Shown piece by piece: positions 28,450 to 37,493 of a stretch of DNA of 64,000 nucleotides. Under the pieces are notes generated by a model that was given only the letters and a program-made list of their open reading frames with translations, was not told the origin of the DNA and ran no database searches. This stretch comes from Sphingopyxis bauzanensis (GTDB taxonomy: Bacteria; Pseudomonadota; Alphaproteobacteria; Sphingomonadales; Sphingomonadaceae). The stretch's first letter is position 1, and the number at the start of each line of letters is the position of its first letter. A program made the position numbers and the translations under genes. The stretch spans positions 620,001 to 684,000 of the forward strand of contig NZ_NISK01000003.1 of the NCBI RefSeq assembly GCF_002205675.1. Reading direction: 5' to 3'.

Positions 28450-29118
28450 ATGAAGGTGAGGAAGAAATACCAACTGCTGATGGGGGCAGGCGTTCTCGCG
28501 TCCGCTGGCGCCATTGCCCTGATTTTACCCGGCCAGTTCCTGACGGCGGCCGATCATCTCGATCCACCTGCACTGACCGATCCAGCCGTCGATATGACGC
28601 CCGACCGGCCCGCGGATATCGCCGACCTCTACGCATGGCATACAGATTCATCTGTCATCATCGCGCTGACGTTCGCCGGTCCCCAAGCCACGTCGCGGCC
28701 TGCCGCTTATGATCGGGATGTGCTTTACACGGTCAATATTTCCAACGCTATGCCCCGCACCACGGCTGATATTCCCATTCGCGTCCGCTTTGGGCCCGGC
28801 TCGGGTGATCAAGTTGGTGTCCAAGTCAGTGGATTGCCTGGGGTGACAGGCGATTTGACGGGTTCCGTCGAAACCGACCTGGCCAAAGATGGTGTCCGGG
28901 TGCGAGCAGGCTTGTTCGACGATCCCTTTTTCTTCGACTTGCAAGGCTTCCGCGACACGCGCGCGACGGGAACGCTCAGCTTCAACAAGGACCGCGATTT
29001 TTTCGCCGGTCAGAATCTTACCGCGATCGTTATGGAGATACCGCGCGACAGGATCGCAAATGGCAGCAATCTGATCGACATCTGGGCGACCACCGCCCGC
29101 TTTGGAGGACAGCTGTGA
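28450..29118 (+). CDS. Exported DUF4331-type protein, N-terminal half
   Basis: 222 residues. The N-terminal hydrophobic segment (LLMGAGVLASAGAIALILPGQFLTA) looks like a signal peptide or anchor. AADHLDPPALTDPAVDMTPDRPADIADLYAW and DRDVLYTVNIS match the start of DUF4331 proteins (HREAP...D...DVYAF pattern), where a His/Asp-rich site follows the signal. AAGGAG lies only one base before the ATG but seven before an in-frame GTG at 28456, so the true start may be that GTG. It overlaps the next gene by four bases, and the other half of the DUF4331 pattern is in that gene. Confidence 0.75.
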   Translation: MKVRKKYQLLMGAGVLASAGAIALILPGQFLTAADHLDPPALTDPAVDMTPDRPADIADLYAWHTDSSVIIALTFAGPQATSRPAAYDRDVLYTVNISNAMPRTTADIPIRVRFGPGSGDQVGVQVSGLPGVTGDLTGSVETDLAKDGVRVRAGLFDDPFFFDLQGFRDTRATGTLSFNKDRDFFAGQNLTAIVMEIPRDRIANGSNLIDIWATTARFGGQL

Positions 29119-29882
29119 TGGACCGGAAAATTCAAATGGCAGCTGCGGCTGCAAAAACTCGCTCTCTGTCTAAAAGAGGGGGCGTAGCCAGTCTGGCTGT
29201 GCTCGCCGCCATTGGTCTCGCAGCCTGCAACGATAGGGGCGACAATGGCGCTCCGCCTCCCATAACCGTCACGCCGACACCAAGTCCTGCGCCCACGCCC
29301 ACACCCGCGCCTACCCCGACACCCACCGGCTTCGATGTAACCGCCTGCCTGAATCAAACGATTCCGGGAACGGGATTCACGGTCGCGCAAGCGGTTGTGC
29401 CCGACACATTGACGCTAACGTTGCCGGCGGCGTCAGGGTTTCCGAATGGTCGGCGATTGCCCGATCCGGTCATTGACGTCACGCTTGCCGTCATTTTCCT
29501 GGACCTGACGCGGCATAGCCCGGCGCTCTTGGCCGGCTTGCCAGTCAATCCGTCGGCCAATGATCGGCCTTTTCGCACTTCTTTTCCATATCTTGCGCCG
29601 CCACAAGGCTCACCGCCGCTGGCAGCGATGGGAGGGACGAGCTTCAATTTCCGGACCGACGGCCCCTCGAGCTATGTACGGGTCGATCGCATGGGGATGC
29701 CTGCCGTCGCGACCGCGCTCATCGGATCTTCAGCGAAGACGGCCTATAATGCCGCCGACCCGGTGAATGACGCTAACGGCGATTTTGTCCCCGAACTCAC
29801 GGCTCAACTCACTGGCTTGACCAATGCGCTGGCGGATGATTTGACGGGGCTTGGCCTGACACCCTGCGCCAGGCCGCGCTGA
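29115..29882 (+). CDS. Lipoprotein resembling the C-terminal half of DUF4331 proteins
   Basis: 255 residues. The N-terminus ends in a lipobox (LAAIGLAAC, Cys about 36), so a lipoprotein. A Pro/Thr-rich linker follows (VTPTPSPAPTPTPAPTPTPTG). The folded part contains SGFPNGRRLPDPVIDVTLAVIFLDL and VRVDRMGMPAVATALIGSSAKTAYNAADPVNDANGDF, both hallmarks of the second half of DUF4331. It therefore seems to act with the preceding protein as a two-chain version of a normally single protein. Function unknown; it may stay at the membrane surface. Confidence 0.75.
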   Translation: MMDRKIQMAAAAAKTRSLSKRGGVASLAVLAAIGLAACNDRGDNGAPPPITVTPTPSPAPTPTPAPTPTPTGFDVTACLNQTIPGTGFTVAQAVVPDTLTLTLPAASGFPNGRRLPDPVIDVTLAVIFLDLTRHSPALLAGLPVNPSANDRPFRTSFPYLAPPQGSPPLAAMGGTSFNFRTDGPSSYVRVDRMGMPAVATALIGSSAKTAYNAADPVNDANGDFVPELTAQLTGLTNALADDLTGLGLTPCARPR

Positions 29883-31318
29883 TGCCGCAACCGGCCACGG
29901 ACATGGGGCCTTGGGCCTCGCAGTCGTGGCGAAATCGTGCCCTGGTCGTTCGGAGACGAATGACCGGGGCACGTCTCCGCCGGGTGTTGGAGACGTGGAA
30001 CCTGCTTCCGGTCCTGGTCGTGCTGGCGATTGTCGCGGCGGGATTTGCGGGCGACAGATGGCGGGCGGCGCCACCGCCTGAGGCCGCCCCCCTCGACCTC
30101 CCGATACCCGCGTTCGGGCCTGCCAATTTCGAGGCCGCATTGGCAGATGCCGATCGCCATATTGAGCTGGGCCGAGAGAAACTACGCCGCGCGCCACGTG
30201 ACTGGACGAGTCTTGAAGTGCTTGCGAACGGTCTGATGTTACGCGCCCGTCTGACCGGCGATTATAGCGACTGGGCCGAAGCCCGGCGCCTACTCGACGT
30301 CGGCATGGCGTTAGCTCCCAAGGCATCCGGACCAGTGGTCGCCAACGCGACGCTGGCGCTGTCCACGCATCGGCTGGCTGTCGCAGAACGCGCGCTGAAA
30401 ACCATCCAAGGCGCAGCGGTTCCGCCCGATCGCGGCCAGATGGCTGGGATGGCGGGTCTGTCCGGAGACATAGCATTCTACCGGGGCGACATGGCAGATG
30501 CTCAGCGCCACTATGCGCGCGGCAGAGACCTCGCAGGAGGTTCCGCCATCGATTTTCGTCTTGCCGTCTTTGCGGCGGCGCAGGCGCGTTTTGCCGATGC
30601 CGACGCCGCCATTTGGCGATCGGTGTCCGGCGACCGCCGGCATTCGCCGCAGATGCTGGCCCAGGCTGCGCTGCGTCTTGGCGCGCATGCGCTCTCGCGA
30701 GGCGAATGGCAAAGCGCAGAGCTTTGGTTCACGCGCGCCGACGAGCTCTTCCCGGGCTATTGGCTGATTGCCGCCCATCGGGTGCAGGCGCGCGCACTTC
30801 GCGGTGATGCGGCCGCTGCCGAGCAGATGGCGGCGATCGCGGCGAACAGCAATAGCGCCGAGGCGATGGACGCGACAGCGATGCTCTTTCGCCAGCGCGG
30901 GGATGGTCCGAACAGTCGGCGCTGGTCCGGGCGGGCTGCCGTCGTCTGGAAAGAGCGGCTACGCTTGCTGCCCGAGGCTGCTTATGGCCATGCTGTCGAA
31001 CATGAACTCGCGTTTGGGGACTCAGCAACGGCTCTCGATCTCGCGCTGCGCAACGTTGCGCAGCGGCCTTATGGCGAGGCGCGCTTGCTCCTTGCCAGCG
31101 CGCTTCTGATGAACAATCGGCCCCAGGATGCGCTGGACGAGATCGCTCGCGCCGAAGCGTCAGGTTGGCGCAGTGCACAACTATACGCCCTCAAGGCCGA
31201 AGCCGCAGCGCTCGCTGGCCGACCGGAGACGGCCGAGGTTGCCCGCGCGGCGGCCGTGCGCATCAATCCGCAGATATTCCATCCCCGCACGTCGCTGATC
31301 TGGTTTTCGCACGGATGA
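29882..31318 (+). CDS. Membrane-anchored TPR protein of the DUF4331 operon
   Basis: 478 residues. A short N-terminal cytoplasmic part with LRRVLETWNLLPVLVVLAIVAAGFAGDRW (one membrane segment, about 38-58) is followed by several tetratricopeptide-like helical pairs, for example LEVLANGLMLRARLTGDYSDWAEARRLLDVGMALAP and GEARLLLASALLMNNRPQDALDEIARAEASG. Start and preceding stop share one base (TGATG). TPR proteins act as scaffolds; the partner is probably one of the operon products. The start could be further inside at MTGARLRRVLETW. Confidence 0.75.
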   Translation: MPQPATDMGPWASQSWRNRALVVRRRMTGARLRRVLETWNLLPVLVVLAIVAAGFAGDRWRAAPPPEAAPLDLPIPAFGPANFEAALADADRHIELGREKLRRAPRDWTSLEVLANGLMLRARLTGDYSDWAEARRLLDVGMALAPKASGPVVANATLALSTHRLAVAERALKTIQGAAVPPDRGQMAGMAGLSGDIAFYRGDMADAQRHYARGRDLAGGSAIDFRLAVFAAAQARFADADAAIWRSVSGDRRHSPQMLAQAALRLGAHALSRGEWQSAELWFTRADELFPGYWLIAAHRVQARALRGDAAAAEQMAAIAANSNSAEAMDATAMLFRQRGDGPNSRRWSGRAAVVWKERLRLLPEAAYGHAVEHELAFGDSATALDLALRNVAQRPYGEARLLLASALLMNNRPQDALDEIARAEASGWRSAQLYALKAEAAALAGRPETAEVARAAAVRINPQIFHPRTSLIWFSHG

Positions 31319-32580
31319 CCCGCTTCACCCGCATCACGCTGGCTTGGTTCATCTATTTCGCGACGCTATTAGCTTTGGTTTCGCCCGCGGCGGCGCATCT
31401 GACGCCGAATTCGGAGATCGGCCTGACTATTGGCGCCAAAGACGTCCGCGCCGAGATTATCATCCCCCAGAGTGAATATATGGTCGCAACCTCGCATTCG
31501 GCGGGCAACGATCGGCAAAGCCTGTCGCGCGCCAAGGCTTATATCGAAGACCGTTTCAAAGCGTTCACGCCGCAAGGAACGCCATGGTCGGTGCAAGTCG
31601 ATTTTGTCGAGTTTGCGCAGCGCGCGGGTCCGCCGGACTTGCACGCGGTCGCTGTCCTGACCCCTCCGTCCGGGGCATCGCCGCGGAATCTTGTTGCCGA
31701 GTGGCACGCCGTCGTCGACGAGCTTCCGAGTCACTTCGCCCTGTTTGTCATCCGGCGCGATATAGCTGGCGTATCGGGCGCGGAACCACAAATCGTCGGC
31801 GCCGTGCGGTCAGGCGGCGCACGCATCGTGATCGACGTCGGTGACGCAAGCAAATGGCGCGAGTTTCGCAATACGGTTAAACTCGGTATCGACCACATCA
31901 TCGGCGGATATGACCATTTGATGTTCTTGCTCGCGCTCTTGCTGCCGGCACCGCTGGCGGCGAGAGCAGGTCGCTGGGCGACCGTTTGCGATTGGCGCAG
32001 CAGCGTCCGCCGGATTGTCAGCGTGGTCACCGCTTTTACCATCGGGCATAGTCTGACCTTGATCGGCGCGACAATAGGCGGCTGGAGTTTGCCGGTACAA
32101 CCGGTTGAAATCGCGATTTCTGTGTCGGTGCTCATATCGGCGGCGCACGCCGTCCGGCCGATTTTCCCGGGCTATGAAGCGGTCGTCGCCGGCATTTTCG
32201 GACTGATCCACGGTCTTGCATTTGCCACCTTGATCGCCGGGCTGGATCTGGGCGGCACAGCCGCCCCGCTGGCGTTACTGGGCTTTAGCCTTGGGATAGA
32301 ACTCGTTCAGCTAGCAATCGTGTTGATTGGGATGCCGACATTATTGCTGTTGGCGCCGTATCCATCTTATCGCCAGATTCGTATCGGCTTGGCCGTTGTC
32401 GGCATGGCGGCGGCCGTGGCGTGGCTTCTGGAACGCGCTTTCGGTATTGGCAGCGTTTTCGTCGCGCTATTGGAGAACACGATAATAGCCGTCGCAATTG
32501 CGGTTGTGATCATGTCCTTTTTGATCGTCGCCAACCAGTTGTTCTGGCGCCAATTCTCGAGGCTGGGTTCGGCAACATAG
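31315..32580 (+). CDS. HupE/UreJ-like membrane protein
   Basis: 421 residues from MTRFTRITLAWFIYFATLLALVSPAAAHL (signal peptide or first membrane segment); the start overlaps the TPR gene stop by four bases. A periplasmic domain of about 160 residues is followed by GIDHIIGGYDHLMFLLALLL, the HupE/UreJ-2 signature with conserved His and Asp, and then six or so membrane helices (FTIGHSLTLIGATIGGW, GLIHGLAFATLIAGL). The His-rich motifs suggest metal handling, as in nickel permeases of this superfamily. Metal and direction are unknown. Last gene of the operon. Confidence 0.85.
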   Translation: MTRFTRITLAWFIYFATLLALVSPAAAHLTPNSEIGLTIGAKDVRAEIIIPQSEYMVATSHSAGNDRQSLSRAKAYIEDRFKAFTPQGTPWSVQVDFVEFAQRAGPPDLHAVAVLTPPSGASPRNLVAEWHAVVDELPSHFALFVIRRDIAGVSGAEPQIVGAVRSGGARIVIDVGDASKWREFRNTVKLGIDHIIGGYDHLMFLLALLLPAPLAARAGRWATVCDWRSSVRRIVSVVTAFTIGHSLTLIGATIGGWSLPVQPVEIAISVSVLISAAHAVRPIFPGYEAVVAGIFGLIHGLAFATLIAGLDLGGTAAPLALLGFSLGIELVQLAIVLIGMPTLLLLAPYPSYRQIRIGLAVVGMAAAVAWLLERAFGIGSVFVALLENTIIAVAIAVVIMSFLIVANQLFWRQFSRLGSAT

Positions 32581-32678
32581 GGAAAACGGAAGCCGAGCCC
32601 CCCGAGGCATGTTCCGCCCACGTTGAGCTACAGTCCAATGCGACCCAGCCCAAAATTCCTCTAATCAAAGGATGGCCT

Positions 32679-34226
32679 TTATCGCAGACCCGATCGATCA
32701 AGCAGGACTTGCATTCGACTTCGAAAGACCGGCTCGGAAAAGGGGAAAGACTGAAAGAATGCATCTCGCGTTAAAGCGGGGTGTCGCCGTCTGGCGATAT
32801 CGATCCAAACCTTAGCGCGACCAGTATCACCTATCCCAGCTTGGCAGGCAGCCGCGATGACAGCGATCAGCGCGTGAGCGCCGGGTTCTCGCGCCGCGCG
32901 CTCCGCCCAAACAACGGCCAGCACGTCCTCACCTCGCACTAAATGCGATAGTGAGCGGGTCGCAAGCATCGCGTATCGCATTGGGTCAACCGGGCTGAGC
33001 GCTAAAGCCTGATCGGCGTGACGAAGGCCGTCATCGCTTCGTGAAAGCAGAGTTTCCGCCCAAGCACGCGCGTAGGTGGCCTGCGCATAGTTGGGGCTCA
33101 GCGCGCTCGATCGATCAAGCCAAGCAAGACTTCCCTCCAAATCACCTGAGAGCCAGTACGCTCGCCCCATCGCAAGGTTGGCGAAAGGGTCAAGCGGATC
33201 GAGCGCGACAGCCTTCTCGGCTGTATCGCGGGCGGCGGCGGTCGCAGTCGCTCGGTCAGCATAGTTCAGAAAGGCGTCCTGGAAACGGGTGAACGACAGA
33301 CCAGCGTAGCCGCGGGCGAAGCCCGGCGCATTGGCGATGGCACGAGTGAACAAGGCGGCCGCGGCCGCGTTGTCGCCGGCAGTGAAGCGGAACATCCGCT
33401 GCAAGCCGAGGTGGTAGGCCGACCAAGCGTCCAGCGCTTCGCACGAGACAAGGCGCGCCCGGTTGGCCTCGTGGACGGGTATCCGCACCTCAAGCGCTGC
33501 TACCACGCAGGCGACGATATTGGCGTGAAGCTCATGGATCGCTCCGACATCGGCGCTGAAGTGCTCCGCCCAGATGACGCCACTGTCATGTGTGTCGCTC
33601 AGTTCGACAGCGACGGTAAGTTGTCGACCCGAAGTTTCGATTGTGCCGGACAACACGTATCGGACGCCAAGGATCTGTCCAATTTGCCGGACGTCAAGCG
33701 CGAGACGGCCGACGCGAAATGCCGATGCCCGTGCGATGACGAAAAGCCATCGTAGCCGTGCAAGCTCGCGGATGATTTCATGTGGGAGTGCCTCGGCGGC
33801 GATAGCAAGCGAGCCTAGGTCACCCAGCGCCAACAACGGCAAGATGGCAATCGAGGGCCGTTCCGGCTCGGTGACAGGCGGCTGCGGCAATGCGGCAGCA
33901 GGAATACAGGGCGATGGGAGTTCTTCTACCTTTGCAACAAAGCGGAACCCACGACCATGGACGGTCCGAATGAGCCGCTGCGCATTGCCATCGTCGCCTA
34001 TCAGACGTCGCACCGATTTGACGCGGCTAGAAATCGCGGAGTCGGAGACAATGCGCCCGTGCCAGACTGCTTCCACGACATCATCCCTGGTCACCAACCG
34101 GTGGCGGTTGGCTACCAAGAAAAGTAGGAGAGATAGCACTTGCGGCTCAGCGGCGACCGCATCTCCCCGCTCACGCAACTCAAAGCGCCCCGGATCGAGT
34201 TCAAAGGGACCAAAGCGGTACAGCAT
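32679..34226 (-). CDS. Winged-helix transcriptional regulator with TolB-like and TPR domains
   Basis: 515 residues. The OmpR-type winged helix (YRFGPFELDPGRFELRERGDAVAAEPQVLSLLLFLVANRHRLVTRDDVVEAVWHGRIVSDSAISSRVKSVRRLIGDDG) is at the N-terminus. There is no receiver domain and no membrane segment. A TolB/adenylate-cyclase-associated-like domain follows (SIAILPLLALGD...VRYVLSGTIETSGRQLTVAVELSDTHDSGVIWAEHF), then TPR-like repeats to the end. Proteins of this layout regulate genes near them. It is convergent with the DUF4331 operon and divergent from the tautomerase-cupin pair, so the pair is the more likely target. Confidence 0.85.
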   Translation of the reverse strand: MLYRFGPFELDPGRFELRERGDAVAAEPQVLSLLLFLVANRHRLVTRDDVVEAVWHGRIVSDSAISSRVKSVRRLIGDDGNAQRLIRTVHGRGFRFVAKVEELPSPCIPAAALPQPPVTEPERPSIAILPLLALGDLGSLAIAAEALPHEIIRELARLRWLFVIARASAFRVGRLALDVRQIGQILGVRYVLSGTIETSGRQLTVAVELSDTHDSGVIWAEHFSADVGAIHELHANIVACVVAALEVRIPVHEANRARLVSCEALDAWSAYHLGLQRMFRFTAGDNAAAAALFTRAIANAPGFARGYAGLSFTRFQDAFLNYADRATATAAARDTAEKAVALDPLDPFANLAMGRAYWLSGDLEGSLAWLDRSSALSPNYAQATYARAWAETLLSRSDDGLRHADQALALSPVDPMRYAMLATRSLSHLVRGEDVLAVVWAERAAREPGAHALIAVIAAACQAGIGDTGRAKVWIDIARRRHPALTRDAFFQSFPFSEPVFRSRMQVLLDRSGLR

Positions 34227-34338
34227 GACATGTCAGAATAGCACAATTTTACACTTCTGCATGAAATCATCATGCTCTCTGCAAGTTTAGGGTCGAAAAG
34301 TACGATACGAAAAGGTCGAAATTTGTAGGAGAAACGCC

Positions 34339-34551
34339 ATGCCACTGGTGACCATTGATGTGATCAAAGACGTCTTTACCCCGGCGCAGAAGAGCGCGCT
34401 TATAGATCGCGTAACAGAAGCCATGGTGTCCGTTGAGGGAGAGGCGATGCGCACAGTCACTTGGGTAAGAATCCGCGAGTTTGAACAGGGCGACTGGGCC
34501 ATCGGCGGCAAGCAGCTTGCTGCCGCCGATATACACGCGATGGCATCATGA
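34339..34551 (+). CDS. 4-oxalocrotonate tautomerase-like protein
   Basis: 70 residues beginning [57 protein letters not shown]. Removing Met leaves Pro-1, the catalytic base of this superfamily. AGGAGAAAC sits at a normal distance before the ATG. The size is that of a single tautomerase subunit, which works as a multimer. Substrate unknown. A cupin gene follows 20 bases later. Confidence 0.85.
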   Translation: MPLVTIDVIKDVFTPAQKSALIDRVTEAMVSVEGEAMRTVTWVRIREFEQGDWAIGGKQLAAADIHAMAS

Positions 34552-34571
34552 TATAGAAAGGGTTAGCTTAG

Positions 34572-35030
34572 ATGAACATCTATCTTGCTATGGCATCGCT
34601 TGCGGTTCTGTCGGCGCCTACCCCCGCTGCGCTGGCTCAGCCGACCGTCGATTCTCCGCTTGCAATGCGCGCAGGCGATCCCGAACTCCAATGGGGTTCC
34701 TGCCCGCCAATCTTCGAAGGCGATTGCGCGATAGCGGTATTGCACGGCAATCCGTCCAAGCCGAATTCGGATGTTTTCCTTAGGATCGGGGGCGGCACAT
34801 CTTTGCCCGCGCACTATCACACCTCCGCGGAAAGAATGATACTTGTGAGCGGTCGACTATTGGTTGATTATCAAGGTTCTTCGCCGTCCATATTGGAGCC
34901 GGGTAGCTATGCATACGGGCCTCCGGGGAGTGTTCACACTGCCGCTTGCTTGGGTACAAAAGCATGTACGCTCTTCATCGCTTTTCAAGGGCCTGTGGAC
35001 GCCTTGCTTGCCGAGAATGTGGTCGAGTGA
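34572..35030 (+). CDS. Secreted cupin-domain protein
   Basis: 152 residues with a signal peptide (MNIYLAMASLAVLSAPTPAALAQ). The cupin fold shows SLPAHYHTSAERMILVSGRLLVDYQG (motif 1 with His-x-His and Glu) and GSYAYGPPGSVHTAAC (motif 2 with His), a metal-binding set. Two Cys pairs (CPPIFEGDC, CLGTKAC) may form disulfides, which suits a periplasmic protein. Probably one operon with the tautomerase. Substrate unknown. Confidence 0.8.
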   Translation: MNIYLAMASLAVLSAPTPAALAQPTVDSPLAMRAGDPELQWGSCPPIFEGDCAIAVLHGNPSKPNSDVFLRIGGGTSLPAHYHTSAERMILVSGRLLVDYQGSSPSILEPGSYAYGPPGSVHTAACLGTKACTLFIAFQGPVDALLAENVVE

Positions 35031-35284
35031 TGCGGACTGAATGAACTGGACTGCTCACGGGCGAGTTTGGAATCTTGTTATTTCGGTTTTCGCTCTCGAA
35101 ACCTGCACGAAGTCAAGCGGCAAGGATAACCTGGTTCGCTTTTCCGCCGACCGGCTACACCGCCCGCGGCGGTATCGGTTGCATCGAGCGGTCCGAACGC
35201 ATCGCCCGCTGTTCGTCCCGGCAGAGGTCGAGGAAGAATCAGAGATGCACCAAGCGGCCTGATCGACTTCCGCAATCATCATTA

Positions 35285-35362
35285 GGGGAGCGGCTTCGCC
35301 CCCTCCCCCAAATTTTTGGCCCGGCGCAAAGCGCCGGGCAATCTGTGCTTGCCAAAGCAAGC
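35285..35362 (+). repeat. Three consecutive hairpins before the HEPN-nucleotidyltransferase gene
   Basis: GGGGAGCGG-CTTCG-CCCCCTCCCC (about 35285-35308, with mismatches), GCCCGGCGC-AAA-GCGCCGGGC (35319-35339, perfect 9-bp stem) and GCTTGC-CAAA-GCAAGC (35347-35362, perfect 6-bp stem) follow each other and end 25 bases before the gene start. They would form a structured 5' leader or a small RNA. The remainder of 35031-35284 shows no convincing gene. Confidence 0.6.
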
Positions 35363-35387
35363 GAACTTCCCGAAGATTCTCGGACAC

Positions 35388-36308
35388 ATGCGCGCCGACA
35401 TCGATCACCTTCCTGCCGCGAAGCAGCGCGAGCTTGAGCGCATCGTCGAGATATTGTTCGACGAGTTCGGGCAGGTGACCGAAAACGCGACCGGCCGCCG
35501 CAAGGGCGCCCGCATCCTCAAGATCATCCTGTTCGGCAGCCATGCGCGCGGCGATTGGGTCGATGCGCCGTTGTCGGCGAACCAGTATAAATCCGACTAT
35601 GATATCCTCATCATCGTCAGCCAGAAGGAACTGACCGACCGCGCCGCCTATTGGGCGAAGGCCGAGGAACGGCTGATCCGCTCTTACACGATTGAGAAGA
35701 TGCTCCGCACGCCGGTTAATTTCATCGTCCATTCGCTGCACGAAGTGAACGACGGGCTCGCGCATGGCCGGGTGTTCTTCATGGAGGTCGCCAAGGATGG
35801 CATCGCGTTGTATGAAGCCGATGATCGGGAATTGGCGACGCCGAAGCCGAAAACGCCCAAACAGGCATTGGAAACTGCAAGGGAATATTTCGAGGACGGT
35901 TTTCCTTCCGCGATGAAACGGTTCGAGATTGCCAAGTTTGATATTGAACGCGGCTTCCTGAAAGATGCCGCGTTCGACATGCATCAAACGGTCGAACGGT
36001 TATATTCGTGCCTATTGCTCACCGCGACATATTACACGCCTTACAACCATAATATCGCCTTCCTGCGGTCTCTTGCCGAAGGGCTTGACCGCCGCCTCTA
36101 TGGCGTCTGGCCCGAAACCGCACACCGCGAGCGTGCGATGTTTCAGAAACTGAAGGAAGCCTACACCAAGGCGAGATATTCAAAACATTACCGGATCAGC
36201 GAAGAGGAGCTGGCGTGGCTCGGCGAACGCGTCGAGGAACTGGGGCGCGTCGTCCATCAGGTCTGCACCGACAAGATCGACGAGCTTAAAGAAGCCGCGC
36301 GCAGATAG
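35388..36308 (+). CDS. Fused nucleotidyltransferase-HEPN protein
   Basis: 306 residues from MRADIDHLPAAKQRELERIVEILFDEF; a longer TTG-started frame would run through the hairpins. The N-terminal MNT-type nucleotidyltransferase has LFGSHARGDW and SDYDILIIV (GS...RG and DxD, complete). The C-terminal HEPN domain (about 180-300) has KDAAFDMHQTVERLYSCLLL, YTPYNHNIAFLRSL and AYTKARYSKHYRI. MNT and HEPN proteins often form toxin-antitoxin pairs in which MNT AMPylates HEPN; here both are on one chain, so self-regulation or another role is possible. Common on mobile elements of sphingomonads. Confidence 0.85.
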   Translation: MRADIDHLPAAKQRELERIVEILFDEFGQVTENATGRRKGARILKIILFGSHARGDWVDAPLSANQYKSDYDILIIVSQKELTDRAAYWAKAEERLIRSYTIEKMLRTPVNFIVHSLHEVNDGLAHGRVFFMEVAKDGIALYEADDRELATPKPKTPKQALETAREYFEDGFPSAMKRFEIAKFDIERGFLKDAAFDMHQTVERLYSCLLLTATYYTPYNHNIAFLRSLAEGLDRRLYGVWPETAHRERAMFQKLKEAYTKARYSKHYRISEEELAWLGERVEELGRVVHQVCTDKIDELKEAARR

Positions 36309-36483
36309 GCGTGCACGCGCGCGATTAATTTTAGTGTCGGGTTTCGCGTCGCAGGCTGGCAGGTCGGAACGGCAAGAGTGGGGTGGGAAGCGGACGAACA
36401 GTTAAGGGGCACGCAGCAAAGCTAACGATAGCGTCCCTCAACGTATTGACGAAGCCGACGAGTCGCCAACGCGGCAGACGTAC

Positions 36484-36693
36484 TCAACTTCCCTTCGCGT
36501 CACCCACGATAGCTGAAAGGTCCTTGTCTCTATCACGGCCTTTACGGATCGCCTCAATCGCCCAGCAAAGGCTAAACGCTCCGGTCACCCAGAAGGCCGC
36601 CTGATCCAAGTCATTCACAATCTCAAAATGAACCAAGCCCAGCGACAAGAACATTCCGGCCAAGAATAATTGCGTTCGCTCCAAAAAACTCAT
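36484..36693 (-). CDS. Small two-helix membrane protein of unknown function
   Basis: 69 residues. MSFLERTQLFLAGMFLSLGLVHFEIV and DLDQAAFWVTGAFSLCWAIEAIRKG are two predicted membrane segments, ending in a charged tail (GRDRDKDLSAIVGDAKGS). GGTGGAG lies about eight bases before the ATG. Not recognised. The sequence on either side (36309-36483) holds nothing I can support. Confidence 0.5.
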   Translation of the reverse strand: MSFLERTQLFLAGMFLSLGLVHFEIVNDLDQAAFWVTGAFSLCWAIEAIRKGRDRDKDLSAIVGDAKGS

Positions 36694-37001
36694 CTGCGGC
36701 GCTCCACCAATGTTTCGCGAAGTATGTCAGACGCCGCTTACGGCTGCAATTGGTCGATTCCGGAACTGCAACTTTTGCCCAAACGCCCCCCGCTACTCGA
36801 CTTGTTCTGACTCCCAGATTCTGGCATAATCAGAGCCACGGGATGAAGAGACTGGCGGTCATCCCGAGGATAACCCTGCCAGGCATCATGTAGGTTCGGC
36901 CATTTCGGTCGGGCAGTTGCTGAACGCCGCAATAGCGGCCCAGCGGACACCGCTTGCACATCCGCGCGACAACGCGCGGACCGTCGCTGTGTGAGCTTAC
37001 C
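36694..37001. other. Non-coding interval, no gene seen
   Basis: About 308 bases between the small membrane protein and the degenerate nucleotidyltransferase gene. It has short mixed ORFs on both strands without recognisable products. CCGCGCG-ACAA-CGCGCGG (36962-36979) is a perfect 7-bp inverted repeat 23 bases before the next gene and may be an RNA hairpin or operator. Confidence 0.4.
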
Positions 37002-37493
37002 ATGACCACCCCAACGAACGACGTTTACGCGCGCGAAGTCGTGATGGCGCGCGTCGGCCATCTTGTCCGCCGCAAGCAGCGCGAGGTCGAACGGATCACG
37101 CGCATCCTGCGCGCCTTCTTCGATTCAAGTCAGGTGCAAGCACCCGAGCCGGGCGAGATCAAACGCATCATCCTGATCGGTCCCTACGCGCGGCGATCTT
37201 GGTACGAAGACAGTCGGACGATCGACTTTTCCGATTACGAGTTCTGGATCGTCGTCAACCATCCGCTGTTCACCGACGAGCGCTGCTGGCAACGCGCCCG
37301 CGACGTCATCCGCGGCGAACTTGGCGACCGCTGCGCGGTCGATCTGGAGATTTACTCCAAGTCCGACATCCGCATCGCCAAGGCCGAACGCGACACCTTC
37401 ATCCTCGACCGGATCGAGGCGGGCATCACTCTCTACCGCGAGTCGCGTGATGCGCCGCTTGGTGCGCGCGACGGCAGGAGGGTGCGGCCATGA
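37002..37493 (+). CDS. Degenerate nucleotidyltransferase-like protein
   Basis: 163 residues. The pattern IILIGPYARRSWYEDSRTIDFSDYEFWIVVN aligns with the MNT motif seen in the HEPN-fused protein (GSHARG...SDYDILIIV), but Gly-Ser is Gly-Pro, Arg-Gly is Arg-Arg and the second Asp of DxD is Glu. A later DLEIYS could supply the third acidic residue. Catalysis is therefore doubtful. The gene overlaps the sigma-factor gene by four bases, so co-expression is likely. Confidence 0.7.
   Translation: MTTPTNDVYAREVVMARVGHLVRRKQREVERITRILRAFFDSSQVQAPEPGEIKRIILIGPYARRSWYEDSRTIDFSDYEFWIVVNHPLFTDERCWQRARDVIRGELGDRCAVDLEIYSKSDIRIAKAERDTFILDRIEAGITLYRESRDAPLGARDGRRVRP

Noticed and set aside
35055..35987. 310-codon minus-strand ORF across the hairpins and HEPN-nucleotidyltransferase gene
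   Set aside because: Antisense to the nucleotidyltransferase frame; it also reads through the stacked hairpins.
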